DNA of 64,000 nucleotides from Streptomyces sp. DG2A-72 (lineage in GTDB: Bacteria > Actinomycetota > Actinomycetes > Streptomycetales > Streptomycetaceae). Below the pieces are notes generated by a model. It worked only from the letters and a program-made list of their open reading frames with translations. It was not told the origin of the DNA and made no database searches. Of the stretch, positions 8,560 through 17,111 are shown piece by piece (positions within the stretch are counted from its first letter, which is position 1; each line of letters begins with the position of its first letter). The DNA lies in the NCBI RefSeq assembly GCF_030499575.1, contig NZ_JASTLC010000001.1, forward strand, positions 1,364,001-1,428,000, read 5' to 3'. The position numbers were made by a program, and so were the translations under genes.

Positions 8560-9486
8560 TCACCACGCGTGCGCCTCCAGGTACTTGGCGACCTCGTCCC
8601 GCTCCCAGGCTCCGTCGGCCACGACGACCCGGTAGCGGCGGGTGAGGGTGTCGCCGGGTGCGAGTTCCAGTTCGTCGAAGAAGGCCCACGAGGGGGCGAC
8701 GCCGGCGAAGGGCTCGTTGCGTACGAACCAGTGGGCGGGGTGGGCCCCTCCCTCGCCGAGGTGGTCGTTCTCGGGGGCGTGCTCGAAGACGAGGGTCGCG
8801 TGGCCGTCGGTGCCGTCGTGTTCGCCGGAGAGGGCGAGCCAGGGCGCCCGGGTGCCCATCAGCTCCGGGCCCTCGCCGTCCGGCCCGATGATCCGCCCGT
8901 CCCGGAAGGCGCGCGGGCCACGCCAGAACAAGCCCGTATAGCCGGCCAGTTCACGCCCCGCGGTGGTCGGGCTGCCGAACCGCAGCGGCTCGTCGCGCCG
9001 ATTGGTGACCGCGGTCGTCCAGGTCAGCGCCCAGGACCCCGCGCCCGGATCGACGTCGTGCACCTCGATCCGGCGCTCCTCCTCGGCCCACAGCTCTCCG
9101 TCGTACGGGTGCCAGGTCAGCCGTTCGGCGATGACGAGCCGGTCGCCGTCCGAGGAGATCTCGTCGAAGCCGACGTGCGCCATCGACCCGACGCGCTCCG
9201 GGAGTTCGAGATACCCCTGTCCGTGCACATAGGTGTTGCCGCCCCACAGATTCGCGCCGGACAGATGCGAGGCCGTGAGCGACAGGCCCTTGTGCCAGCG
9301 GTGGTCGTTGGGCCGGTAGTCGGTGACGACGTCGCCCGCGAGGGTCCGCATCGGATGGACGTACGGCCTCGGCGCCTCCCAGGCCGCCTCCGGCCGGTAG
9401 ACATAGGCGAGCAGTTCCACACCGGTGACCGGCTCGGTCACGGTGATGCGATCGCCGTAGTCGTGCGTGATGCGCAGCCCGGTCAC
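8560..9486 (-). CDS. DUF6807 (PmoA-family) protein
   Basis: A 308-residue soluble beta-rich protein of the DUF6807/PmoA family. Recognisable stretches are HPMRTLAGDVVTDYRPNDHR, WHKGLSLTASHLSGANLWGG and FRDGRIIGPDG. These proteins almost always travel with Gfo/Idh/MocA oxidoreductases and sugar catabolic genes, but no reaction is assigned to most. Its GTG start (9484-9486) overlaps the stop of the upstream oxidoreductase in a GTGA, so the two are translationally coupled. The strict pairing suggests a shared sugar or cyclitol pathway (inference). The old methane-monooxygenase name should not be taken literally. Confidence 0.82.
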   Translation of the reverse strand: MTGLRITHDYGDRITVTEPVTGVELLAYVYRPEAAWEAPRPYVHPMRTLAGDVVTDYRPNDHRWHKGLSLTASHLSGANLWGGNTYVHGQGYLELPERVGSMAHVGFDEISSDGDRLVIAERLTWHPYDGELWAEEERRIEVHDVDPGAGSWALTWTTAVTNRRDEPLRFGSPTTAGRELAGYTGLFWRGPRAFRDGRIIGPDGEGPELMGTRAPWLALSGEHDGTDGHATLVFEHAPENDHLGEGGAHPAHWFVRNEPFAGVAPSWAFFDELELAPGDTLTRRYRVVVADGAWERDEVAKYLEAHAW

Positions 9487-10670
9487 GCCGAGACCCCCTC
9501 GCCTGCGACGGGCGCCCAGCCGGGAGCGCCGCCGTGCATCGCCGAGTAGTACGGGTCACCCGGGCCGATCTCGCCCGCCTTCACCGTCGCGTCCGTGAAC
9601 GCCGACTTGTAGAGCGCGGCGATCAGCTCCAGACTCGTCCGCCCGTCAGCGCCGCTGCTGCGCGGTCGCTGTCCGGCCCGCATGCTGGCGACCAGCTCCC
9701 TCAGCTGCGCGAGATGCGAACTGGGCACGTCCTGACCGAAGTCCTGCCATTGCGCGGCCAGTTCGGCGGGCACATCGGACGCCGGGGTGATGCGCCAGTG
9801 GGCGTTGCTGTGGCCGTAGAGGTGGGTCAGCTCGACGGTGGCGCGGGCGCAGTCGATTCGGATGCGGCTGACCTCGTCGGGCGACAGGACGCTGTTGACG
9901 ACGGTCGCCAGCGCGCCGTTCTCGAAGCGGACCAGGGCGGTGGAGACGTCCTCCGTCTCCACGTCGTGCACCAGCCGTCCGGCCATCGCCCGGACCTCGC
10001 TCCACGGGCCGAGCAGGTCGAGCAGCAGATCCATCTGATGGATGCCGTGCCCCATGGCCGGGCCGCCGCCCTCGGTCCGCCAGCGCCCGCGCCAGGGCAC
10101 CGCGTAGTAAGCGGTGTCGCGATACCAGGTGGTCTGGCAGTGCGCGACCAGCGGCCGGCCCAGGGCCTGCTCGGCGAGCAGCCGCCGTACATGCCGGGAG
10201 CCCGACCCGAAGCGGTGCTGGAAGACGATGGCGGCATAAGGCCCGCCGCCCTCGCCCTCCGCGGCCTCGACGGCGTCGAAGTCGGCCAGCGTCGGCACGG
10301 GCGGCTTCTCGCACCACACCCAGGCGCCGGCGCGCAGGGCGGCGACGGTCTGGTCGCGGTGGAGCGTGGGCGGGGTGCAGATGGTGACCAGGTCGGGCCG
10401 CTGCTCCCGGAGCATCCGGTCCAGGTCGGTGTACGCGTGCGGAATGCCGCTCTCCGCACAGCAGGCCTCGACCGAGGCGGCGTCGATGTCGACGGCGGCG
10501 ACGACCTCGACCTCTTCGGGGAGCCGGGCCAGCGCGGGCAGATGCGAGTCACGGGCGATCGCGCCGGTGCCGACGACAGCGACCCTGATACGGCGGCCGT
10601 CGAGCGGGGCGGAGTGCGGACGATACGTCCCGGGTTCGGACTCGGATGCGGGCATGGACGTGATCAGCAC
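9483..10670 (-). CDS. Gfo/Idh/MocA-family oxidoreductase
   Basis: A 395-residue NAD(P)-dependent sugar or cyclitol dehydrogenase. The Rossmann motif VAVVGTGAIARDSHLPALA is near residue 30. The conserved EKP motif occurs as WCEKPPVPT, and the second domain contains GHGIHQMDLLLDLLG with the family His/Asp pair. Starts at ATG 10670 or ATG 10655 are possible; neither has a strong ribosome binding site. It is the first gene of a two-gene operon with the DUF6807 gene. A LacI-type palindrome lies about 40 bases upstream, indicating induction by a sugar-like ligand. The substrate is unknown. Confidence 0.88.
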   Translation of the reverse strand: MLITSMPASESEPGTYRPHSAPLDGRRIRVAVVGTGAIARDSHLPALARLPEEVEVVAAVDIDAASVEACCAESGIPHAYTDLDRMLREQRPDLVTICTPPTLHRDQTVAALRAGAWVWCEKPPVPTLADFDAVEAAEGEGGGPYAAIVFQHRFGSGSRHVRRLLAEQALGRPLVAHCQTTWYRDTAYYAVPWRGRWRTEGGGPAMGHGIHQMDLLLDLLGPWSEVRAMAGRLVHDVETEDVSTALVRFENGALATVVNSVLSPDEVSRIRIDCARATVELTHLYGHSNAHWRITPASDVPAELAAQWQDFGQDVPSSHLAQLRELVASMRAGQRPRSSGADGRTSLELIAALYKSAFTDATVKAGEIGPGDPYYSAMHGGAPGWAPVAGEGVSA

Positions 10671-10705
10671 TCCTCAGGGGACGAGCAGGACTCCCCAGGG
10701 AGCCA

Positions 10706-10717
10706 GCAAGCGCTTTC
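10706..10717. promoter_or_regulatory. LacI/GalR-type operator
   Basis: GCAAGCGCTTTC contains the perfect palindrome AAGCGCTT (10708-10715) with the central CG step typical of LacI-family operators. It sits about 40 bases upstream of the Gfo/Idh start. No LacI gene is adjacent; the only one in the window is at 62986. Confidence 0.65.
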
Positions 10718-10916
10718 TCTACCGCTGCAACGTAAGCGCCGCCCCCGCCGCAGGTCAACACCGTCGAACCCGGTGCCACCGCCCGGCTGCGACGCCCCTG
10801 TGCCAGGCCTGTGGGCCGGGGACGCTACGCTGCCCCTCGACACCTGTGATCACCGCACCCGGCGGCTGGGGGCTCCCGTCGTTCCGGCCCGATCAGTACT
10901 TGGACTCCGTAACTTC

Positions 10917-11792
10917 ATGTCTTGGTTTGAATCCCTCATCCTCGGGCTCGTCCAGGGGCTGACCGAGTTTCTGCCCGTCTCCTCCAGCGCGCATCTGCGG
11001 CTGACGGCGGCCTTCTCAGGCTGGGAGGACCCGGGCGCGGCCTTCACCGCGATCACTCAGATCGGCACGGAGACCGCCGTGCTGATCTACTTCCGCAAGG
11101 ACATCGGGCGGATCATCTCGGCCTGGACGAGATCGCTCACCAACAAGGCCATGCGCAAGGATCACGACGCGCAGATGGGCTGGCTGGTGATCGTCGGCTC
11201 GATCCCGATCGGTGTGCTCGGCGTCACGCTCAAGGACCAGATCGAGGGGCCGTTCCGCGATCTGCGGATCACGGCGACCATGCTGATCGTGATCGGCGTC
11301 GTCATCGGCGTCGCCGACCGGCTGGCGGCGCGCGACGAGAGCGGCGGCCGGCATCGCGCCGCCAAGGAGCGCAAGCAGCTCGCGGACCTGAACGTGAAGG
11401 ACGGCCTGATATTCGGCGTCTGCCAGGCCATGGCCCTCATCCCCGGCGTCTCCCGCTCCGGCGCGACGATCAGCGGTGGCCTCTTCATGGGCTACCAGCG
11501 CGAGGCCGCGGCCCGCTACTCGTTCCTCCTCGCCATCCCCGCCGTGCTCGCCTCCGGCCTCTTCGAGCTGAAGGACGCGATGGAGACCGACCACGTCTCC
11601 TGGGGGCCGACTGCCTTCGCGACGGTAATTGCGTTCGTGACCGGATATGCCGTAATTGCCTGGTTCATGAAGTTCATCTCGACCAAGAGCTTCATGCCGT
11701 TCGTGTGGTACCGCATAGCGCTCGGTATCGTGATCGTCATACTCGTGACGGCGGGCGTCCTGAGCCCGCACGCGGCGGAGTCGGCGGGCTGA
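10917..11792 (+). CDS. uppP: Undecaprenyl-diphosphatase
   Basis: A 291-residue polytopic membrane enzyme that dephosphorylates undecaprenyl pyrophosphate, recycling the lipid carrier for peptidoglycan and other envelope polymers; over-expression gives bacitracin resistance in many bacteria. Both signature motifs are intact: EFLPVSSSAHL (residues 17-27) and GVSRSGATISGG (about 178-189). The start is ATG 10917 (MSWFESLILGLVQG), matching the family N terminus; the frame is open far upstream but that stretch is not coding. No clear Shine-Dalgarno sequence is seen. The gene is monocistronic between unrelated neighbours. Confidence 0.95.
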   Translation: MSWFESLILGLVQGLTEFLPVSSSAHLRLTAAFSGWEDPGAAFTAITQIGTETAVLIYFRKDIGRIISAWTRSLTNKAMRKDHDAQMGWLVIVGSIPIGVLGVTLKDQIEGPFRDLRITATMLIVIGVVIGVADRLAARDESGGRHRAAKERKQLADLNVKDGLIFGVCQAMALIPGVSRSGATISGGLFMGYQREAAARYSFLLAIPAVLASGLFELKDAMETDHVSWGPTAFATVIAFVTGYAVIAWFMKFISTKSFMPFVWYRIALGIVIVILVTAGVLSPHAAESAG

Positions 11793-11938
11793 CCCGGCCA
11801 CCCGGCGAGGACGAGGAGCCCGGCACCCAACTCCGCGTAACACCGCGGGACTTCCCCAGCCTGCACCGCCCCGGTACCCGTGACCAACCCCATACGGAAT
11901 GAGTAGCGGTCCGGTAGCGCAGTGTCAGTGCTTGCCCT

Positions 11939-11944
11939 TAGGCT
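11939..11944 (+). promoter_or_regulatory. Leaderless -10 box (TAGGCT) of the 59-residue protein gene
   Basis: TAGGCT ends seven bases before ATG 11952, and no ribosome binding site is present. This matches the arrangement at 5998, 8042, 25894 and 55759. Confidence 0.5.
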
Positions 11945-11951
11945 TGCCCGC

Positions 11952-12131
11952 ATGCCCCGCGAATCCGTGTCCTCTGGTTCCTTGCGGTCTGCCGCCGAGG
12001 TGAATGAGCAGATCCGCGCGCTGTGGATGCGCGCGGGCGGCTCGCTGTCGGCACAGGAGCGCGCGGAATACGAGCTGTTGGTGGTCGAGTGGGCGGCAGC
12101 GATCCGTGGCGATGTGATCGAGGCGGCCTGA
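11952..12131 (+). CDS. Small conserved-looking protein, 59 residues
   Basis: A 59-residue protein, MPRESVSSGS to DVIEAA. Its middle is strongly helical (VNEQIRALWMRAGG, then LSAQERAEYELLVVEWAAAI) and acidic/amphipathic, with no signal peptide or membrane segment. I recall similar short proteins in this position in other streptomycetes but cannot assign a function. Support comes from codon bias, a leaderless -10 box and the absence of any competing frame. It lies 20 bases before the end of the convergent SDR gene. Confidence 0.65.
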   Translation: MPRESVSSGSLRSAAEVNEQIRALWMRAGGSLSAQERAEYELLVVEWAAAIRGDVIEAA

Positions 12132-12151
12132 GCGTTCGGCGAACCGGCAGG

Positions 12152-12892
12152 TCATCTTCCGCCCGAGACCCGCAGCACTGCCCCCGTCGCGTAGGACGCG
12201 TCCGGTGACATCAGCCACGCCACCGCCGCCGCGATCTCCTCGGCCTGTCCCGGACGGCGCAGCGGGATCGTGGCAGCCGCGCGCCGGGCGCGATCCGGGT
12301 CGCCCATGGCCGCGTGCATCTCCGTGTCGATCACGCCGGGGGCCACGGCGTTGACGCGGATGCCGTCCGGGCCGAGTTCCTTGGCCAGGCCCAGGGTCAG
12401 CGCGTCCACGGCCGCCTTGGTCGCCGCGTAGTGCACATACTCGCCGGGGCTGCCGAGGGTCGCCGCGGCCGACGAGACGTTCACGATCACGCCGCTCCCC
12501 CGCGCCGTCATCAGCTGTGCCGCCCGGCGCGAACACAGCAGCGCACCCAGCAGGTTGACGTCGACGACCCGCCGCAGGACCGCGGGGTCCGTGTCCGCGA
12601 GCCGCCCCAGCGGGCCGGTCACCGCAGCGTTGTTCACCAGCCCCGTCACCGGACCGAGTTGCTCCTCCGCCACCTCGAAGAGCCGCGCCACATCCGCCTC
12701 GACCGACGTGTCCACCCGCACCGGCACCGACCGGCCGCCGGCCTTCCGCACTCCGTCGGCCACCGCCTCGGCGGCCTCGGCGTCCCGGACGTACCCCACC
12801 ACGACGTCGTGCCCCTCCGTCGCGAGCCGCAGACAGGTCGCGGCCCCGATGCCCCGGCTGCCGCCGGTGACCACGGTGACGGGACGGCTCAT
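12152..12892 (-). CDS. SDR-family oxidoreductase
   Basis: A 246-residue classical short-chain dehydrogenase/reductase. The cofactor motif TGGSRGIG is at residues 9-16, VNNAAV follows, then the catalytic Ser region NVSSAAATLG, the YAATK catalytic Tyr/Lys, and the substrate-loop motif VAPGVIDTEM. The ATG at 12892 is preceded by AGGAGG with good spacing. The NADP or NAD preference and the substrate are not predictable. It is divergent from the NTF2-like gene and ends 20 bases from the 59-residue gene. Confidence 0.92.
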   Translation of the reverse strand: MSRPVTVVTGGSRGIGAATCLRLATEGHDVVVGYVRDAEAAEAVADGVRKAGGRSVPVRVDTSVEADVARLFEVAEEQLGPVTGLVNNAAVTGPLGRLADTDPAVLRRVVDVNLLGALLCSRRAAQLMTARGSGVIVNVSSAAATLGSPGEYVHYAATKAAVDALTLGLAKELGPDGIRVNAVAPGVIDTEMHAAMGDPDRARRAAATIPLRRPGQAEEIAAAVAWLMSPDASYATGAVLRVSGGR

Positions 12893-13023
12893 TCGGTACC
12901 TCCTGGCTCGCTCACGGCATGAAGATCGCCCCAGTTTCGCAGAAGGGGTACGACCGCTCGGTACGGTCCCCCTGGTGAACGGCCCCCGAATATCGCCGCG
13001 TACCCCTTGGCTCGGCCCGTCAC

Positions 13024-13518
13024 ATGCCCAAAACTGAGCCGATGACGCAGCGTGTGGAGCTTGCCACCGTGATGGACCGGCTGGCGGTCGACGGAGTGAT
13101 CACCGACTATGCGGTGGCCGTGGACGACGGCGACTGGGAGGCGTACCGGGAGTTGTTCACGGCGGACGGGCGGGCGGACTACCGCTCGGCCGGCGGGATC
13201 GAGGCAGATGCCGGGAAGGTCGCGGAGTGGCTCGCCGAGAGTATGCGGCTGTTCCCCATGCGGCAGCATCTGATCGTCAACCGCCGGGTGCGGTTCGGGA
13301 CCCTGGAGCAGGACACCGGCGACACCGCCCGGGTGCAGGCCGACTATGTGAATCCGATGCGGTTCGCCGGTGACGACGGCGGGTCGGCCGCTCCGGACTT
13401 CCTGTGCGGTGGCCGGTACGCCTTCTCCCTGACGCGCACCTACGACGGCTGGCGGCTGCGCGAGGTCGTGGTGCAGGAGAAGTGGCGCCGCATGCCCGAC
13501 CGGCAGCCCACGCCCTGA
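13024..13518 (+). CDS. NTF2/SnoaL-like protein
   Basis: A protein of up to 164 residues with the cone-shaped NTF2/SnoaL fold pattern: an N-terminal helix pair (VMDRLAVDGVITDYAVAVDDGDWEAYRELF), FTADGRADY, HLIVNRRVRF and the final strands SLTRTYDGWRLREVVV. The family contains cyclases, dehydratases, ring-hydroxylating dioxygenase small subunits and many uncharacterised ligand-binding proteins. The start may be ATG 13024 or ATG 13042; neither has a clear ribosome binding site. It is divergent from an SDR gene, so the two could act in one small-molecule pathway, but that is speculation. Confidence 0.82.
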   Translation: MPKTEPMTQRVELATVMDRLAVDGVITDYAVAVDDGDWEAYRELFTADGRADYRSAGGIEADAGKVAEWLAESMRLFPMRQHLIVNRRVRFGTLEQDTGDTARVQADYVNPMRFAGDDGGSAAPDFLCGGRYAFSLTRTYDGWRLREVVVQEKWRRMPDRQPTP

Positions 13519-13643
13519 CCGGGCCGAGGCGACGGACAGCCGACGCCCCTGACCGCCCCGGGGTGATCAAGTCGGCCGATGCCGTCTGTCCCGCGATCAT
13601 CCGGGCGCGCACACTGGAGGGACACCGGTCTGGGAGGCGCCGT

Positions 13644-15209
13644 ATGAAGTCGTTCGGGCAGTGGCTCACCTCCCCATGGCGCCGGTCCGCGCTCGCCGCC
13701 CTGGCCGGCGCCCTGGCCGTGCTCGCGTTCCCCGCGCCGTCGCTGTGGTGGTTCGCCTACGTCGCCCTGGTCCCCTGGATCGCGCTGATCCGCTCCGCGC
13801 CGACCGGGAAACGGGCCCTGTACGACGGCTGGAGCGGCGGCTTCGGGTTCATGCTGGCGATGCACCACTGGCTGCTGCCGAACCTGCACGTCTTCACCTT
13901 CGTTCTCGCGGCGCTGCTCGGCGCCCTCTGGGCCCCCTGGGGGTGGCTGGTACGGCATTTCCTGGCCGGGGTGCCGTCCGCGGGCCGTATCGCCGCCGCG
14001 CTCGCCGTCCTGCCGGCCGGCTGGCTGATGGTGGAGCTGGTGCGGTCCTGGCAGGGACTGGGCGGGCCGTGGGGCATGATCGGCTCCAGCCAGTGGCAGG
14101 TGGAACCCGCGCTGCGGCTCGCCTCGGTCGGCGGGGTGTGGCTGCTGAGCTTCCTGGTGGTTGCCGTGAACGTCGCGGTCGCCGTGCTGGTGGCGATACG
14201 CGCGTCCCGCGTGCCCGCTGTCGCCGGGCTCGTCGCCACCGCGGCCGCCACCTCGGCGGTCTGGGTGTGGTCACCACGTCCCGACACGGACGACCGGATA
14301 CGGATCGCCGTCGTACAGCCGGGCGTCGTCCTCGGCCCCGACAACCGCTTCACCCGCGAGGAGCAGCTCACCCGCGAACTGGCCGGGCAGAACCTCGACC
14401 TGATCGTCTGGGGCGAGAGCAGCGTCGGCTACGACCTGGGCAGGCGGCCCGACCTCGCGCGGCGGATCGCCGCGCTGTCCCGTGAGACGGGGACGGACAT
14501 CCTCGTCAACGTGGACGCCCGGCGCTCCGACCGGCCCGGCATCTACAAGAGCTCGGTGCTCATCGGCCCGAACGGCTACACCGGCACCCGCTACGACAAG
14601 ATGCGGCTCGTCCCCTTCGGCGAATACGTCCCGTTCCGCTCGGTCCTCGGCTGGGCGACCTCCGTCGGCGAGGCGGCGGGCGAGGACCGCAGGCGCGGCA
14701 CCGAGCAGGTCGTCATGGACGTCGGCCAGGGGCTGCGGGTCGGGCCGATGGTGTGCTTCGAGTCCGCGTTCCCCGACATGAGCCGCCATCTCGCCGACGA
14801 CGGCGCCGACGTACTGATCGCGCAGTCGGCGACCTCGACGTTCCAGCAGAGCTGGGCCCCCGAGCAGCATGCCTCGCTCGCCGCGCTGCGTGCCGCCGAG
14901 ACCGGCCGCCCGATGGTGCACGCCACGCTGACCGGCGTCTCCGCGGTCCACGGGCCCGATGGAGAGCGGGTCGGCCCGTGGCTCGGCACGAGCGAGAGCG
15001 CCTCGCAGGTCTACGACGTGCCGCTGTCCCACGGTGTCACGCCGTACGTCCGCTTCGGCGACTGGGTGGTGCGGGCCGCGCTGCTGATCATGGCCGCGTG
15101 GGGTGCGGTCGAGGGCGTACGGGCGCTGCGGTTCAGGCGGCACGCTCCTCGACCGCCTGTACGACCCGCTCGCACAGTTCGTGGGTGGCCAGCGCGTCAC
15201 GGGCACTGA
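13644..15209 (+). CDS. lnt: Apolipoprotein N-acyltransferase
   Basis: A 521-residue enzyme that adds the third acyl chain to the N-terminal cysteine of lipoproteins. The N-terminal 200 residues hold the transmembrane helices. The C-terminal half is a nitrilase-type domain with the catalytic triad visible: Glu in WGESSVG (about 257), Lys in DKMRLVPFGEYVPF (about 317) and Cys in VCFESAFP (about 370). ATG 13644 follows GGGAGG at six bases. Streptomycetes often carry two Lnt homologs, so this may be one of a pair. The 3' end overlaps the convergent Gfo/Idh gene by 77 bases. The lipoproteins at 17724, 21146 and 45801 are possible substrates. Confidence 0.93.
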   Translation: MKSFGQWLTSPWRRSALAALAGALAVLAFPAPSLWWFAYVALVPWIALIRSAPTGKRALYDGWSGGFGFMLAMHHWLLPNLHVFTFVLAALLGALWAPWGWLVRHFLAGVPSAGRIAAALAVLPAGWLMVELVRSWQGLGGPWGMIGSSQWQVEPALRLASVGGVWLLSFLVVAVNVAVAVLVAIRASRVPAVAGLVATAAATSAVWVWSPRPDTDDRIRIAVVQPGVVLGPDNRFTREEQLTRELAGQNLDLIVWGESSVGYDLGRRPDLARRIAALSRETGTDILVNVDARRSDRPGIYKSSVLIGPNGYTGTRYDKMRLVPFGEYVPFRSVLGWATSVGEAAGEDRRRGTEQVVMDVGQGLRVGPMVCFESAFPDMSRHLADDGADVLIAQSATSTFQQSWAPEQHASLAALRAAETGRPMVHATLTGVSAVHGPDGERVGPWLGTSESASQVYDVPLSHGVTPYVRFGDWVVRAALLIMAAWGAVEGVRALRFRRHAPRPPVRPARTVRGWPARHGH

Positions 15210-16038
15210 GCACCTTGCCCGCCCGCACCGCGTCGAGGAAGGCACCCGCGGCCTGCTCGATGCCGCGCTGCCGGGCCACCGGCACCCAGTCACCGCGCCG
15301 TCGCACCGTCGGCTGCCCCTTGTGGTCGATCACCTCGGCGAGATTGACCACCTGACGCTTGGTGTCCTGCCCGGACACCTCCAGGATCTCCTCCGCCGAA
15401 CCGCTGAGCCGGTTCATCACACCGAGCGCGGTGAAGCCGTCCCCGGCGAGTTGGAGCACCACGTGGTGCAGCAGACCGCCCTCGGTGCGGGCGCGCACGG
15501 TCACGTCGTCGACCGGGCCCGGCACCAGGAAGCGCAGCGTGTCCACGACATGGATGAAGTCGTCGAGGACCATCGTGCGCGGCTCCTCCGGCAGCCCGAT
15601 CCGGTTCTTCTGCATCAGGATCAGCTCGCGCGGATGATCGGCGCACTGCACATACCCGGGCGCGTACCGCCGGTTGAACCCGACGGCCAGCGAAACGCCC
15701 CGCTGCTCCGCGAGCGCCACCAGCCGCTCGGAGCCGGCGAGTTCGTACGCCAGCGGCTTGTCGACGTACGTCGGTACGCCCGCCTCCAGCAGCCGGGCGA
15801 CGATCTCGGGGTGCGCGACGGTGGGCGCGTGCACGAACGCGGCGTCGAGGTCCTGGGCGAGGAGCGCGTCGAGGTCCCGGTGACGCCGGGTGCCGGGGAG
15901 GTGGAGCGTGTCGGCGACGCGGTCGAGCGTCGCGGGTGTGCGGGTCTGGAGGTGCAGTTCGATGTCCGGCTGCGTTCCCAGCACCGGCAGGTACGCCTTC
16001 TCCGCGATGTCACCGAGTCCGATGCAGCCGACCTTCAC
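15133..16038 (-). CDS. Gfo/Idh/MocA-family oxidoreductase
   Basis: A 301-residue NAD(P)-dependent oxidoreductase. The Rossmann motif VGCIGLGDIAEKAYLPVLG is at the extreme N terminus, the EKP motif is replaced by VDKPLAYE, and NRRYAPG and DDFIHVVDTLRFLVPG follow. The GTG start at 16038 has AGGAGC seven bases upstream. It is shorter than the other Gfo/Idh protein at 9483 and is not its close copy. The upstream monooxygenase remnant ends 29 bases inside this gene, so they were probably once co-transcribed. Its 3' end overlaps lnt by 77 bases. Confidence 0.88.
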   Translation of the reverse strand: MKVGCIGLGDIAEKAYLPVLGTQPDIELHLQTRTPATLDRVADTLHLPGTRRHRDLDALLAQDLDAAFVHAPTVAHPEIVARLLEAGVPTYVDKPLAYELAGSERLVALAEQRGVSLAVGFNRRYAPGYVQCADHPRELILMQKNRIGLPEEPRTMVLDDFIHVVDTLRFLVPGPVDDVTVRARTEGGLLHHVVLQLAGDGFTALGVMNRLSGSAEEILEVSGQDTKRQVVNLAEVIDHKGQPTVRRRGDWVPVARQRGIEQAAGAFLDAVRAGKVLSARDALATHELCERVVQAVEERAA

Positions 16039-16795
16039 GGGGTGTGCTCCTCTTACGGTTGCCTGCCAGCGTCCTCCCGGAAGCATACGGTTGCTGCGGT
16101 GGCCGCCAGTCGGCGATCCCGTCGAAGCCCCGCAGGAGCAGCGCCGGTCCCGCCTTCGACACCATGGCGATCAGGGTGTTGCGTACGGCCATGGCGGCCC
16201 GGTTGCTGGTCAGGTTCAGGCGCGCGACCCGCACGGCCTGCCGGGCGATGGCCGTGGTACGAGGCAGCCGCGCCGACGTATACGCCGCGAGGTCGTCGCA
16301 GTGGTGCGCCAGCACGATCGCGTCCTCGATCGCCTGGTTGCCGCCCTGGCCGAGTGTCGGGGGCATGGCATGCGCGGCGTCGCCGAGGAGGGCGGCCCGG
16401 CCGCGGTGGAAGGCGGGCAGCGGGTCGGCGATGTGGTGGACGTCGTGGCGCAGGACGTCCTCGGGGCGGGCCGCGGCGAGGATGGCGGGGATCGGGTCTC
16501 GTGCCAGTCGCCGAACAGGCGGACCAGCTCGGCCTTCTCGTCGGCGGGCGCCCGCTCCCCCGACGGGGCCGAGGCGGCGGCGTACGCATAGACCCGGCCG
16601 TCCTTCAGCGGCTGTGTGCCCCAGATACGGCCCCTGCCCCAGGTCTCGTGCGCGGCGAACTCGGCACCTGGCACCGGGATCACCACCCGCCACGCGGTGA
16701 AGCCGGAGTAGACGGGTCCGGGGTGCTCGGGGAACAGGGTCCGCCGTACGCCGGAGTGGATGCCGTCGGCGGCCACGACGAGGTCGGCCTCCCAC
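16010..16795 (-). pseudogene. FAD-dependent monooxygenase, broken
   Basis: The C-terminal two thirds of an FAD-dependent aromatic-ring-type monooxygenase. It begins abruptly at EADLVVAADGIHS (about 16790), so the N-terminal FAD-binding GxGxxG region is missing. There is also a frameshift: the sequence reads to LFGDWHE, then continues in another frame as RDPIPAI. The cause is an apparent two-base duplication (TCTC at 16497-16500 on the plus strand). The second FAD motif, GRAALLGDAAHAMPPTLGQG, is intact. The missing N terminus abuts a TetR remnant on the other strand, consistent with one deletion between divergent genes. It should be non-functional. Confidence 0.88.
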
Positions 16796-17071
16796 TCGCG
16801 CTACGAGCTGGCCCTGGAAGCGACGCGCCGTCCCGAGCTGCGCGCCTACTTCGACGCCACCGGTGCCCGGTTCCGTGACCAGCTCACCGCCCTGGCCACG
16901 GCGATGGGCTCGACCGCCCCGGCGCGGCACGCGCTGTCGCTGATCGCCTGGGCGGACGGGCTGATGTTCTCGTGCGTGGCCGGGTCCTTCGGTGCGCAGG
17001 TGCCTAGCCTCGACGAAGTGCGGGCGGGGCTGCGGGAGTTGCTCGACGGGATGCTGCCCGGGGCTTCGTAA
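16796..17071 (+). pseudogene. TetR-family regulator, C-terminal remnant
   Basis: About 92 residues corresponding to the ligand-binding C-terminal half of a TetR-type regulator, from RYELALEATRRPELRAYF to LRELLDGMLPG. The helix-turn-helix half and promoter are absent. Going left, the reading frame enters antisense sequence of the monooxygenase remnant at about 16786-16798. In the intact ancestor this would have been the divergent repressor of that monooxygenase (inference from geometry). Without a DNA-binding domain or start it cannot work as a regulator. Confidence 0.85.
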
Positions 17072-17111
17072 TTGCCTGGTGGGGCCGGGCGAGTTGGGTC
17101 AGGATGCAGGC

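Noticed and set aside
8560..9486. PmoA name taken as methane monooxygenase
   Set aside because: DUF6807 proteins share only a historical label with particulate methane monooxygenase; there is no membrane segment or copper site.
9534..10916. A long in-frame 5' extension of uppP
   Set aside because: The extension is antisense to the Gfo/Idh gene. The UppP family starts at MSWFESLILG.
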